From Chloroflexota bacterium (GTDB lineage: Bacteria > Chloroflexota > Anaerolineae > B4-G1 > DUEL01): a DNA stretch of 11,809 nucleotides. This document shows, piece by piece, positions 1 to 6,860 of this stretch. The translations under genes and the position numbers were made by a program. The first letter of the stretch is position 1. Every line of letters starts with the position of its first letter. The notes beneath the pieces are model-generated. The model was given only the letters and a program-made list of their open reading frames with translations. It was not told where the DNA came from and searched no databases. The DNA lies in the NCBI GenBank assembly GCA_017743275.1, contig JAGHZG010000017.1:1-11809 (forward strand). The letters run 5' to 3'.

Positions 1-658
1 TCAGGTTGGAGGGCTTCATATCCCGGAACACGATGGGCTGGGGCTTGTGGGTGTGGAGGTACGTCAGCACGTCGCAGACCTGAATGGCCCACTGAACCAC
101 CTGCGCCTCGGGGAAGAAGCCCTCGGTCTCGTTCAGCAGGGCCTCCAGGTCCTTCCCCTGGATCAGTTCGGTGACCAGGTACGCCCGGTCGCCCTCAATG
201 AAGTAGTCGTAGACCTGGGGGATGGCCGGGTGGTTCAGGGTCGCCAGGATGCTGGCCTCCCGCTCAAAGTTCTGCATCATCAACGCCCGCACGCGGGGGT
301 CGGTCGCGGTGTTGATCATTTCCTTCACCGCGCAGAGGCGCTGGACCTTGGAGAAGCGCAGGTCCTGAGCCTTGTAGACGGTGCTCATCCCCCCGGAGCC
401 CAGGACGCCCAGGATGCGGTAGCGGCCCTGGAGAATCGTGCCCTCTGCCAGTTGCCCCGATCCGGGTCGCGCGGGCTCTCCCCGCCGTGCCGAATCGGGG
501 GGCTGGGGAGCCTCCGCCCCGGGCCCCGGAGCGGGTATCCCCGTCAGGCGCGTGCTGCCGACCCGGGCGGCCAGCCCCGGCATCACCCGGGTGCTCAGGT
601 CCTCCTTCGGTGGCGTCCCGGCGCCCTCCTGCGGGTCCTTATCCTGTCCCTGTGCCAA
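1..658 (-). CDS. Serine/threonine protein kinase, N-terminal part (runs off the left edge)
   Basis: This is the N-terminal 219 codons of a Hanks-type Ser/Thr kinase; the rest lies outside the window. Residues 1-72 are a Pro/Ala/Gly-rich, probably disordered leader. The kinase fold begins near residue 79 (GRYRILGVLGSGGMSTVY). It has a glycine-rich loop at 84-94, the ATP lysine K112 in CAVKEM, and a catalytic loop with D213 in FRDMKPSNL, so the usual HRD histidine is phenylalanine. No transmembrane segment is seen; one could follow in the missing part. The start is TTG at 658-656, preceded on the minus strand by AAGGAG with 7-base spacing; no ATG fits as well. The start lies inside the 3' end of the miaB-like gene (20-base overlap), so the two genes are probably co-transcribed and perhaps translationally coupled. 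The kinase assignment is firm; its target and sensor domains are unknown. Confidence 0.93.
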   Translation of the reverse strand, partial: MAQGQDKDPQEGAGTPPKEDLSTRVMPGLAARVGSTRLTGIPAPGPGAEAPQPPDSARRGEPARPGSGQLAEGTILQGRYRILGVLGSGGMSTVYKAQDLRFSKVQRLCAVKEMINTATDPRVRALMMQNFEREASILATLNHPAIPQVYDYFIEGDRAYLVTELIQGKDLEALLNETEGFFPEAQVVQWAIQVCDVLTYLHTHKPQPIVFRDMKPSNL

Positions 659-2048
659 TTCCTTTCTCCTTACGGCTAACCGCTGACGGCTGACGGCTCA
701 CTGCTAACGGCTCACGGCTAACGGCTAATATCTCCCCGATCAGCGACCACGGCCCGGCCCAGGTGATGCGCACGACGACCCGCTGACCCGTCAGGTCGCG
801 GGGGTCCTCAAAGAAGACCAGTTTATCCGTGCGGGTGCGGCCCCACCAGCGGCCCTTCTTCCGTCCCTCCACCAGGACCTCCACCGACTGCCCGACCAGG
901 CGGGCGTTGATCTCCCCGGCGATGCGGGCCTGCAACTCGTCCAGCGCCTTGCGGCGGCGCTCCTTCTCCTCCGGCGGGACGTCGTCGGGATAGCGGCGGG
1001 CCGCCAGGGTCTGAGGACGGGGGGAGTAGCGGGCGATGTGGGCCTTATCCAGTCGCAGTTCCGCCAGCAGGTCGTGGGTGCGCATGAACTGCGCCTCCGT
1101 CTCCCCCGGGAAGCCGACGATGACATCGGTCGCGATGGAGACACCGGGAATCGTGGCCCGGGCCCGCGCGATCAGGCGGCGGTAATCGTCGGCGGTATAG
1201 CCCCGGCGCATCCGGGCCAGCACCTCGTCGTCCCCGGCCTGGACCGGCACCTCCAGATGCTCGCAGACTTTGGGCAGACGGGCCACAGTCTCCAGCAGTT
1301 CATCCGTCATCCAGGACGGGTGGCTGGTGAGGAAGCGGATGCGTTCCAGGCCCTCTATCTCGTGGAGGCGCTCCAGCAACTCCACCAGAGGGGGACGGTC
1401 TGCCTGCGGGAAGAGGTCATACCCGTACCGGTCCACAATCTGCCCCAGCAGGGTGATCTCTTTGACCCCCTGGGCGACCAGCGCGCGGGCCTCGTCCAGA
1501 ATCTCCTCCGCCGGTCGGCTGCGCTCCGGCCCCCGGCGGTAGGGGATGATGCAGTAGGTACAGGCGTGGGAGCACCCCAGGACGGCGGGGACGTAGGCAG
1601 CGACTTGCCGGCCCCGCTCCTGGCGCGGCAAGAGGAAGGGAACGGGGATGCGCCGGGCGGCGTCCTCTGCGGCCAGCGCCCGCCCCGCGTCGGCCAGCCC
1701 CCGCTCGGCCAGGTGGTCCAGCAGCGGCCCGGGGTCCGACGGCGGGGCGAAAACGTCCACCCACGGGAACCGCTCCCGCAGCGGCGCCGGGTCCCGGCGC
1801 CCCACCAGGCAGCCCATCAGGCCGATGACCACGTCCGGGCGGCGGGCCTTCAGGGGGCGCAGAGAACTCAGCCGCCCGTAGACCTTATCCTCCGCCTGCT
1901 GCCGGACCACGCATGTGTTCAGGACAATCACATCGGCCTCTTCGGCCCGGGAAACCGGAGCGTACCCCAGATGCTCCAGCGCGGCCGCCAGCCGCCGGGA
2001 GTCGGCTTCGTTCATCTGACAACCGATGGTCCAGATATGATATCTCAT
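639..2048 (-). CDS. miaB: MiaB-type tRNA (N6-isopentenyl adenosine(37)-C2)-methylthiotransferase
   Basis: This 469-aa radical SAM enzyme adds a methylthio group to position 37 of tRNAs, using two [4Fe-4S] clusters. The N-terminal UPF0004 domain carries Cys10 (GCQMNEADS), Cys46 (LNTC) and Cys80 (LMGC), the auxiliary-cluster ligands. The radical SAM triad CxxxCxxC is Cys159/163/166 (GCSHACTYC). A TRAM domain follows from about residue 375 and would normally end near SLIGEI. Here the frame continues about 28 residues into a heptamer array, giving LAVSREPLAVSRQPSAVSR and then a Lys/Gly/Thr tail up to TAA at 641-639. ATG 2048 is chosen; an in-frame GTG two codons upstream is possible. A good promoter lies at 2073-2100. 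GCQMN fits MiaB better than MtaB or RimO, but substrate choice is by family resemblance only. Confidence 0.92.
   Translation of the reverse strand: MRYHIWTIGCQMNEADSRRLAAALEHLGYAPVSRAEEADVIVLNTCVVRQQAEDKVYGRLSSLRPLKARRPDVVIGLMGCLVGRRDPAPLRERFPWVDVFAPPSDPGPLLDHLAERGLADAGRALAAEDAARRIPVPFLLPRQERGRQVAAYVPAVLGCSHACTYCIIPYRRGPERSRPAEEILDEARALVAQGVKEITLLGQIVDRYGYDLFPQADRPPLVELLERLHEIEGLERIRFLTSHPSWMTDELLETVARLPKVCEHLEVPVQAGDDEVLARMRRGYTADDYRRLIARARATIPGVSIATDVIVGFPGETEAQFMRTHDLLAELRLDKAHIARYSPRPQTLAARRYPDDVPPEEKERRRKALDELQARIAGEINARLVGQSVEVLVEGRKKGRWWGRTRTDKLVFFEDPRDLTGQRVVVRITWAGPWSLIGEILAVSREPLAVSRQPSAVSRKEKGIGTGTG
672..727. repeat. Heptamer tandem array ACGGCTN, 8 copies
   Basis: Eight head-to-tail 7-base units (plus strand ACGGCTA, ACCGCTG, ACGGCTG, ACGGCTC, ACTGCTA, ACGGCTC, ACGGCTA, ACGGCTA) occupy 672-727. 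The seventh base varies (A, G or C) and two units have one internal change. The array lies just upstream of the kinase start and encodes most of the C-terminal extension of the MiaB-like protein. Three units make one 21-base, 7-residue protein repeat (LAVSREP, LAVSRQP, SAVSR). Confidence 0.9.
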
Positions 2049-2072
2049 CTCCACAGAGAAACGCTGCTGCTT

Positions 2073-2100
2073 ATTATACACGTTTTCGGGGAAGAGACAA
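2073..2100 (-). promoter_or_regulatory. Probable sigma-70-type promoter of the miaB-like gene
   Basis: On the minus strand, TATAAT (2078-2073) is a perfect -10. TTGTCT (2100-2095) is a 4/6 match to the -35, with 16-base spacing. Transcription would start near 2066, leaving a leader of about 18 bases before ATG 2048. Confidence 0.65.
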
Positions 2101-2110
2101 TCTTCTGACC

Positions 2111-2254
2111 CAGGGCTTATCAACGCTCTAACGAAGATGCTCGTAGTAAGCCACGAAGCGAAGCGGAGTGGCGTCCAAAAGGCTCGGAACGGCACTCCGC
2201 TGGCGCTCCGTGCCTGACTACGAACGAAAAATATTAGAGCGCTGATAAGCCCTG
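2111..2254. mobile_element. 144-bp palindromic MITE-like element with 21-bp terminal inverted repeats
   Basis: The outer arms 2111-2131 and 2234-2254 are inverted repeats matching at 20 of 21 positions (cagggcttatca.. and ..tgataagccctg). Inside, 2141-2172 and 2191-2223 form a second, imperfect inverted repeat (about 27 of 32 paired, one base gapped) beginning TCGTAGT and containing AGCGGAGTG. The element has no coding capacity, and no clear target-site duplication is visible. It sits exactly between the miaB promoter and the promoter of the EF-G-like gene. It could be a non-autonomous transposon relic, a REP/BIME-type repeat, or a long RNA hairpin. Confidence 0.75.
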
Positions 2255-2270
2255 TAGGTAGTGACCCGGA

Positions 2271-2299
2271 TTGACAGTTTCGCTGTTTTCCGTTAGAAT
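2271..2299 (+). promoter_or_regulatory. Strong sigma-70-type promoter of the EF-G-like gene
   Basis: TTGACA (2271-2276) is a perfect -35, followed after 17 bases by TAGAAT (2294-2299), a 5/6 -10. The start point would be near 2306, giving an unusually long leader of about 160 bases before the TTG start at 2466. Confidence 0.75.
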
Positions 2300-2318
2300 A
2301 CCCGCGATACCTGTTCCG

Positions 2319-2376
2319 CCTCATCCCTCCCCCAGCGGCTTCGCCGCCCGCCGCAGGCGGCGGGGATGGGGTGAGG
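2319..2376. repeat. REP-like hairpin element in the EF-G leader
   Basis: This 58-base palindrome has ends CCTCATCCC and GGGGTGAGG. Inside are two hairpins: GCGGC-ttc-GCCGC (2335-2347) and CCCGCCG-cagg-CGGCGGG. The left 29 bases recur, inverted, at 11781-11809 with a single visible mismatch, so this is one copy of a dispersed family. It lies within the transcribed leader of the EF-G-like gene and could influence its mRNA. Confidence 0.7.
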
Positions 2377-2465
2377 AAACCCGAATGGTTACTGCCCGCG
2401 CAAAATTGCCAACCGACTTGTGGACAGTCGGCCTGTGAGTAACGAATCCCTGTCAGGAGGTTGAG

Positions 2466-4541
2466 TTGAAGGAGTACACGACCCCAAATATTCGCAACCT
2501 GGTTCTGCTGGGCCACGGCAGCAGTGGCAAGACGTCCCTGGCCGAGGCAATGCTCTTCGCCAGTGGCGCCATCAACCGTATGGGGCGGGTGGAGGACGGC
2601 ACCACTGTCTCCGATTTTGACGAGGAGGAAATCCGACGGCGCATCTCCCTGAGCATGGCCCTGATCCCGGTGGAGTGGGAGGGATGCAAACTGAACGTCC
2701 TGGACACCCCCGGCTACCTGGACTTCATCGGAGAGGTCATCAGCGGCATCCGCGTCGCCGACCTGGCGCTGGTGCTGGTGGACCCCGTCGGCGGGGTGGA
2801 AGTCGGCACCGAACTGGTCTGGAACTACGCCGACCAATACAACTTGCCCCGCGTGGTGGTGGTCAACAAGATGAACCGGGAGAACGCCGACTTTGCCCGC
2901 ACCCTGGAGGCGCTGCGGGACGCGTTCCGGCGCAATTTCGTCCCCCTCCAACTTCCCATTGGCGCGCAGGCCAGTTTCGCGGGAGTGGTGGACCTGGTCC
3001 GGATGCGGGCGCTGATGGGCCCCGAGGCGAAGGTCGCCGACATCCCCGCCGATATGAAGGCCCAGGCCGAGGAGGCGCGGGTCCAGTTGGTGGAGGCCGC
3101 CGCCGAGGGCGATGACGAACTCATTATGAAGTACCTGGAGGGCGAGGAACTGACGGAGGAGGAAATCCGACGTGGCCTGCGGGCGGCCATCCTGAAGGGA
3201 AGTGTAGTACCGGTCCTTGTGACGGCCGCGACGGAGAACATCGGCACGCGGGCTCTGCTGGACGTGCTGGTCGCCTATGCCCCGTCCCCCGCCGACCGGG
3301 GTCCGGAGAAGGCCGAGGGGCCCACCGGTGAGGAAGAAGAGATTGAGCCCAGCGACACGGCCCCTCTGGCCGCGCTGGTCTTCAAGACCGCCGCCGACCC
3401 CTATGTGGGCAAACTGACCTATTTTCGGATTTACGGCGGAATGCTGGAATCGGACACACGGGTCTGGAACAGCCGGGCCAACACCGAAGAGCGGCTGGGC
3501 ACCCTCTACGTGATGCGGGGCAAGGAGCAGATCGCCGTCCCGCGCCTGCACGCGGGCGATATCGGCGCGGTCGCCAAACTCTCCGAGACCGTCACCGGCG
3601 ACACCCTCTGCGACCGGGGCCACGCGGTGAAAATCCCCGGCCCCGTCTTCCCGCATCCGCTCTTCGCCGTCGCCGTCCGTCCCAAGAGCAAGGCCGACCA
3701 GGCCAAGATGGCCCCCACCCTCACCCGCATCTGCGAGGAGGACCCGACCCTGCGCTGGCGGCAGGAGCCGGGTACCCGGGAGACCATTCTGGAAGGCATG
3801 GGCGAGGCGCACGTGGAGATTGCCGTCCGGCGGATGGAGAACCGCTTCGGCGTCGGCGTGGAGACCTCTACCCCCAAAGTCCCCTACCGGGAGACCATTA
3901 CCCGCGTCCACTCCGACTACTACCGGCACAAGAAGCAGACGGGCGGCGCGGGGCAGTTCGCCGAGGTCCACATGCGCCTGGAGCCGCTGCCGCGCGGGAC
4001 CGGCTTTGAGTACGGATGGGAGGTCTTCGGCGGCGCCATCTCCTCTTCCTTCCAGCCGTCCATTGAAAAGGGCATCAAGCAGGTGCTGGAGAGCGGCGTC
4101 ATCGCCGGGTACCCCGTCGTAGACGTGAAAGCGGTCGTCTACGATGGCAAGGAGCACCCGGTGGACTCCAAAGACATCGCCTTCCAGATTGCCGGACGGG
4201 AGGCGTTCAAGAAGGTGATGCTGGGTGCCGGGCCCGTGCTCCTGGAGCCCATCTACAAGGCGGTCATCACCGTTCCGGAGGAGTTCACGGGCGACGTGAT
4301 GGGCCACCTGAACACCAAGCGGGCCCGCGTATTGGGGATGGAGCAGCAGGGAGGAAAGAGCATCATCACTGCCCTGGTCCCGCTGGCGGAGATGCAGCGG
4401 TACGCCACCGAACTGCGCAGCATGACCCAGGGGCGGGGGCTGTTCTGGATGGAGTTTGACCACTACGAGGAGGTCCCGCCCCACCTGGCGCAGCCCATCA
4501 TAGAGGCCGCCAAACGGGAGCGGGAGCAGGAGCGGGAGTAG
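2466..4541 (+). CDS. EF-G-like translational GTPase (EF-G-2 type)
   Basis: A 691-aa protein of normal EF-G length. The GTPase domain has P-loop GHGSSGKT (16-23), a switch I region with IRRRISLSM instead of the classical RGIT, DTPG (80-83), and NKMN (134-137) where NKxD is expected. Domain II follows around 300-390. Domain IV starts near residue 488 with HKKQTGGAGQFAEV, and domain V follows near 595 (LLEPIYKAVITVPEE). This pattern suits the second bacterial EF-G subfamily rather than housekeeping FusA, so a role in ribosomal translocation or rescue is likely but not certain. The TTG start is set by AGGAGG at 2455-2460, five bases upstream. It has its own strong promoter and ends at a hairpin facing the convergent DegV gene. 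Confidence 0.9.
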   Translation: MKEYTTPNIRNLVLLGHGSSGKTSLAEAMLFASGAINRMGRVEDGTTVSDFDEEEIRRRISLSMALIPVEWEGCKLNVLDTPGYLDFIGEVISGIRVADLALVLVDPVGGVEVGTELVWNYADQYNLPRVVVVNKMNRENADFARTLEALRDAFRRNFVPLQLPIGAQASFAGVVDLVRMRALMGPEAKVADIPADMKAQAEEARVQLVEAAAEGDDELIMKYLEGEELTEEEIRRGLRAAILKGSVVPVLVTAATENIGTRALLDVLVAYAPSPADRGPEKAEGPTGEEEEIEPSDTAPLAALVFKTAADPYVGKLTYFRIYGGMLESDTRVWNSRANTEERLGTLYVMRGKEQIAVPRLHAGDIGAVAKLSETVTGDTLCDRGHAVKIPGPVFPHPLFAVAVRPKSKADQAKMAPTLTRICEEDPTLRWRQEPGTRETILEGMGEAHVEIAVRRMENRFGVGVETSTPKVPYRETITRVHSDYYRHKKQTGGAGQFAEVHMRLEPLPRGTGFEYGWEVFGGAISSSFQPSIEKGIKQVLESGVIAGYPVVDVKAVVYDGKEHPVDSKDIAFQIAGREAFKKVMLGAGPVLLEPIYKAVITVPEEFTGDVMGHLNTKRARVLGMEQQGGKSIITALVPLAEMQRYATELRSMTQGRGLFWMEFDHYEEVPPHLAQPIIEAAKREREQERE

Positions 4542-4544
4542 AGG

Positions 4545-4593
4545 AATGGATGGATTTTGCGGCGGCCGGAGGCCGCTGCAAAATCCATCCATT
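4545..4593. terminator. Convergent hairpin between the EF-G-like and DegV genes
   Basis: Arms 4545-4560 and 4578-4593 are perfect 16-base inverted repeats (AATGGATGGATTTTGC and its complement). An inner perfect stem GCGGCC-gga-GGCCGC (4562-4576) is joined by one G-T pair, giving about 23 pairs closed by a 3-base loop. It starts 4 bases after the EF-G stop and overlaps the DegV stop codon (4594-4592). No T-tract follows on either strand, so a bidirectional terminator or mRNA-end stabiliser is inferred. Confidence 0.7.
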
Positions 4594-5464
4594 ATCGCTT
4601 TGCCTGCCCGGTCGGGAAGAAACAGACCCCCACGGTTCCCGGGCCGGAGTGGACGGCCAGGGCCGGGGAGAGATTGGTGACGATGACCTCAATGCACTCA
4701 AAGTGTTCCAGCACCCGCTCCTGCAGTTGCCGCATCCGGTCCAGCGCCGCCACGTGGGTGAAGGCTACCTTGATGCGTGCCCCCTTCCCCACTTTTTCCT
4801 CCATCAGTTCCACCATTCGGGCGTAGGCCCGGGAGAGGCTGCGAGCCGTCCCCAAGGCAACGATCACGCCGTCCTCCATCCCGATGAGCGGCTTGATGTT
4901 CAGGAGCGTCCCCACCAGGTGCTGCGCCCGCCCGATGCGACCGCCCATGTGCAGGTAGCGGAGGGTGTCGGCGGTCTGAATCATCATCGCCCGGCGGGCC
5001 ACCTCGCGCGCCCGCTCCACGACGTCCCGCAGACTCTGCCCGGCCAGGGCCGCGCGCGCGGCCTCTATGGCGGCCCAGCCGTGCGCCATCGCCACCTGCA
5101 GGGTGTCCACGACCTCCACCTGTAACTGGGGCAACCGTTCTTTGATGATTTCCACCGCCGCCCGGCAGGACTGAAACGCCCCGCTCCCCTTAGAGGTCAT
5201 CGTCAGCGCGACGATTTCGCGCGTCCGCTCCGCCAGCCGTTGCAGCCCGCTCAGATAGTCCCCCGGGCTGGGGTTGGACGTCGTCGGCAGGGTGTCTGCC
5301 CGCTCCAGGTACCGGGCCAGCGTGTCGGTGTCTATATCCACCTCGTCCCGCAACGTCTCCAGGCCGCGATGGACATAGTAGGGCACCAGTTCTATGCCCA
5401 GTTCCTCCGCCAGCGGCCGGGGAATGCTGGCGGTGGTGTCGGTCAGAATGCCCACAGTGGCCAT
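4592..5464 (-). CDS. DegV family protein (FakB-like fatty-acid-binding)
   Basis: This 290-aa protein matches the DegV/FakB fold, whose known members bind a fatty acid and present it to the kinase FakA for phosphorylation. Visible signatures are the N-terminal GILTDTTASIP (5-15), the TTSNPSPGDYL lipid/phosphate-binding motif (61-71), and GGRIGRAQHLVGTLLNIKPLI in the C-terminal half. No signal peptide or membrane segment is present, so it is cytoplasmic. The start is ATG 5464, because GGAGG lies five bases upstream; an in-frame ATG 21 bases further upstream would place that Shine-Dalgarno sequence inside the gene. No fakA-like gene is in the window. A separate repeat-filled gap divides it from the radical SAM gene upstream. 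The family call is firm; the ligand is unknown. Confidence 0.92.
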   Translation of the reverse strand: MATVGILTDTTASIPRPLAEELGIELVPYYVHRGLETLRDEVDIDTDTLARYLERADTLPTTSNPSPGDYLSGLQRLAERTREIVALTMTSKGSGAFQSCRAAVEIIKERLPQLQVEVVDTLQVAMAHGWAAIEAARAALAGQSLRDVVERAREVARRAMMIQTADTLRYLHMGGRIGRAQHLVGTLLNIKPLIGMEDGVIVALGTARSLSRAYARMVELMEEKVGKGARIKVAFTHVAALDRMRQLQERVLEHFECIEVIVTNLSPALAVHSGPGTVGVCFFPTGQAKR

Positions 5465-5485
5465 CTCTTCCTCCAAAAAGGTCAT

Positions 5486-5556
5486 TTCACCGCCGAGACG
5501 CAGAGTACGCAGAGGCTATATATAGAACTCTGCGCTCTCGGCGTCTCTGCGGTGAG
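5486..5556. repeat. Palindromic intergenic repeat with CTATATATAG centre
   Basis: Arms 5487-5514 and 5528-5555 (TCACCGCCGAGACGCAGAG.. and ..GCGTCTCTGCGGTGA) are complementary at 24 of 28 positions. The loop contains the self-palindrome CTATATATAG (5516-5525). It resembles the dispersed CTCTGCG..CTCTGCGGTGA palindromes found in intergenic DNA of several bacterial phyla. It lies immediately upstream of the DegV gene and may lie within its leader or promoter region. Confidence 0.75.
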
Positions 5557-5570
5557 TTTTTGCCGTGAAG

Positions 5571-5615
5571 TCACGAATGAAAATAAAAATTCGTGTCAAT
5601 TCGTGAAATTCGTGG
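5571..5615. repeat. Degenerate ATTCGTG repeat cluster
   Basis: Three direct ATTCGTG units (from about 5589, 5599 and 5608) are spaced by 9-10 bases. An inverted copy TCACGAAT at 5571-5578 can pair with the first across an A-rich loop. It is a second repeat type next to the 5486-5556 palindrome. Confidence 0.65.
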
Positions 5616-5623
5616 CCCCTTCC

Positions 5624-5643
5624 AATTAAACCCCAGAATGGGG
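5624..5643 (-). terminator. Weak possible terminator after the radical SAM gene
   Basis: On the minus strand, 18 bases after the radical SAM stop codon, CCCCA-ttc-TGGGG (5643-5631) is followed by TTTAATT. The stem is only five pairs and the T-run is interrupted, so termination may be partial. Confidence 0.35.
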
Positions 5644-5661
5644 AAAAATGCAACTGGCTCT

Positions 5662-6849
5662 TTACGGGCACCGCACGATGTCCTGCGCCCAGAGGCAATC
5701 GGCGCAGGACGGGCACCACCCCCAGCAGCCATCGTTGGATTCGGCGATGTCGCAGGTATCCCGGAGTGGACAGTCCACGCACGAGGGGAAGTGGAAGCCC
5801 CGCACCTCGGCCCGGAAGCGGACGTATTCGCCCGAGGTCCAGATGTCCGCCAGACTCTGCTGCTGGACGTTGCCCAGGACGTAGCGGGTCACGTTCTTGC
5901 GGCGGCCGAAGATGTAGTAGGGGTACGTGTGGGAGAGGGCGTAGCAGGGGCTGACCCCGCCGTCCCACCCCACCACCAGCGCCTTCCCGGCGACAAAGCG
6001 GCAGCGCCGCTCGGCCCCCCAGTTCATCCGGGGCAGTTCCACAATCCCCCAGAGGAGCCAGCCGCCCACGTTCAGCGCCCAGCCGGGGGGAAGGGGAAAC
6101 GACGGCGTCTCGTCCCGCCCGTACAGAGCATCGGCGGCCATCTCCGGGGTGTGGGGCAGGACGTGGGTGACCAGGACCCGGTTGGCCTCCAGCCGACGGG
6201 CCAGGTCCGAAAGCGCGGGCAGGTCGTCCACGTTCCGCCTCAGGGCGACGAACTCCAACTGAATCCGCGGGAGCGTCTGGCCCCGTTCCCGCTTGATGCG
6301 GTTCAGGACCTCCACGTTCTCCACCACAGTCCGCAGGTCGGCGCCCCGCCGGACGTCGGCGAAGACCTCCGGACGGGCCCCGTCCACGGAGACGCTCAGG
6401 ACATCCGCCCCGATGTCCACCAGCGCCCGCGCCCGTTCCTCATCCAGCAGCGTGCCGTTGGTGCTGACGGTCACCCGGACCCCCAGGCCCTTCACCGCCG
6501 CCAGGTAGTCCAGAAAGCGGGGGTGGGCGAAGGGCTCCCCGTACCCGCCGAAGAGGACCTCCCGCAGGTCGGGCAGTTCCCGCATCCCCTCTAACACCCG
6601 CCCGAAGGTCGCGTCGGTCATATCCGCCAGCGGCTCCCCCCAGACGTTGCGGACGCAGGTACGACAGGCCAGGTTGCAGCGGGTGGTCACTTCCAGATAG
6701 ACTTTGCGGACGTCGGGGCGGAGCGGGAAGAGAACGATGCCCGTCTCCGTCCCCTCCACCAGCAGTTCCCCTCCGGCCTCCAACCCCCAGCGGCGCCGCA
6801 GCCCCTCCGGCAACACCACGCGCCCTTCCGCATCCACCTTCACCTTCAT
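5662..6849 (-). CDS. Radical SAM/SPASM protein with N-terminal AbrB-like domain; tungsten-cofactor oxidoreductase maturase-like
   Basis: A 395-aa protein. Residues 1-43 form a SpoVT-AbrB-like swapped-hairpin domain (MKVKVDAEGRVVLPEGLRRR). The radical SAM domain then begins, with the SAM-cluster triad Cys58/62/65 in TTRCNLACRTC, GGYGEP, and STNGTLL. The C-terminal quarter holds about ten cysteines in SPASM-like auxiliary-cluster motifs, ending CWGWCPSCADCLWAQDIVRCP-like (final Cys394). That C-terminus and the AbrB-like N-terminus recall the radical SAM maturases encoded beside tungsten aldehyde:ferredoxin oxidoreductases (the Pyrococcus cofactor-modifying protein and the TIGR04317 group). This is recalled resemblance, not a search. 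ATG 6849 has GAGGGGAG just upstream. It is the last gene of the leftward series. No AOR-type oxidoreductase gene lies in the window, so its partner must be elsewhere or differ. The radical SAM call is firm; the maturase call is moderate. Confidence 0.85.
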   Translation of the reverse strand: MKVKVDAEGRVVLPEGLRRRWGLEAGGELLVEGTETGIVLFPLRPDVRKVYLEVTTRCNLACRTCVRNVWGEPLADMTDATFGRVLEGMRELPDLREVLFGGYGEPFAHPRFLDYLAAVKGLGVRVTVSTNGTLLDEERARALVDIGADVLSVSVDGARPEVFADVRRGADLRTVVENVEVLNRIKRERGQTLPRIQLEFVALRRNVDDLPALSDLARRLEANRVLVTHVLPHTPEMAADALYGRDETPSFPLPPGWALNVGGWLLWGIVELPRMNWGAERRCRFVAGKALVVGWDGGVSPCYALSHTYPYYIFGRRKNVTRYVLGNVQQQSLADIWTSGEYVRFRAEVRGFHFPSCVDCPLRDTCDIAESNDGCWGWCPSCADCLWAQDIVRCP

Positions 6850-6860
6850 CTCCCCTCACT

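Noticed and set aside
639..4592. A single 1317-aa open frame on the minus strand
   Set aside because: Only the part from 2048 down shows MiaB homology. The rest is antisense to the EF-G-like gene and crosses promoters and the MITE-like element; it is an artefact of high GC.
5465..5485. Upstream ATG of the DegV gene (7 codons longer)
   Set aside because: The GGAGG ribosome-binding site lies between the two ATGs and serves the downstream one; the extra residues are not part of the DegV fold.
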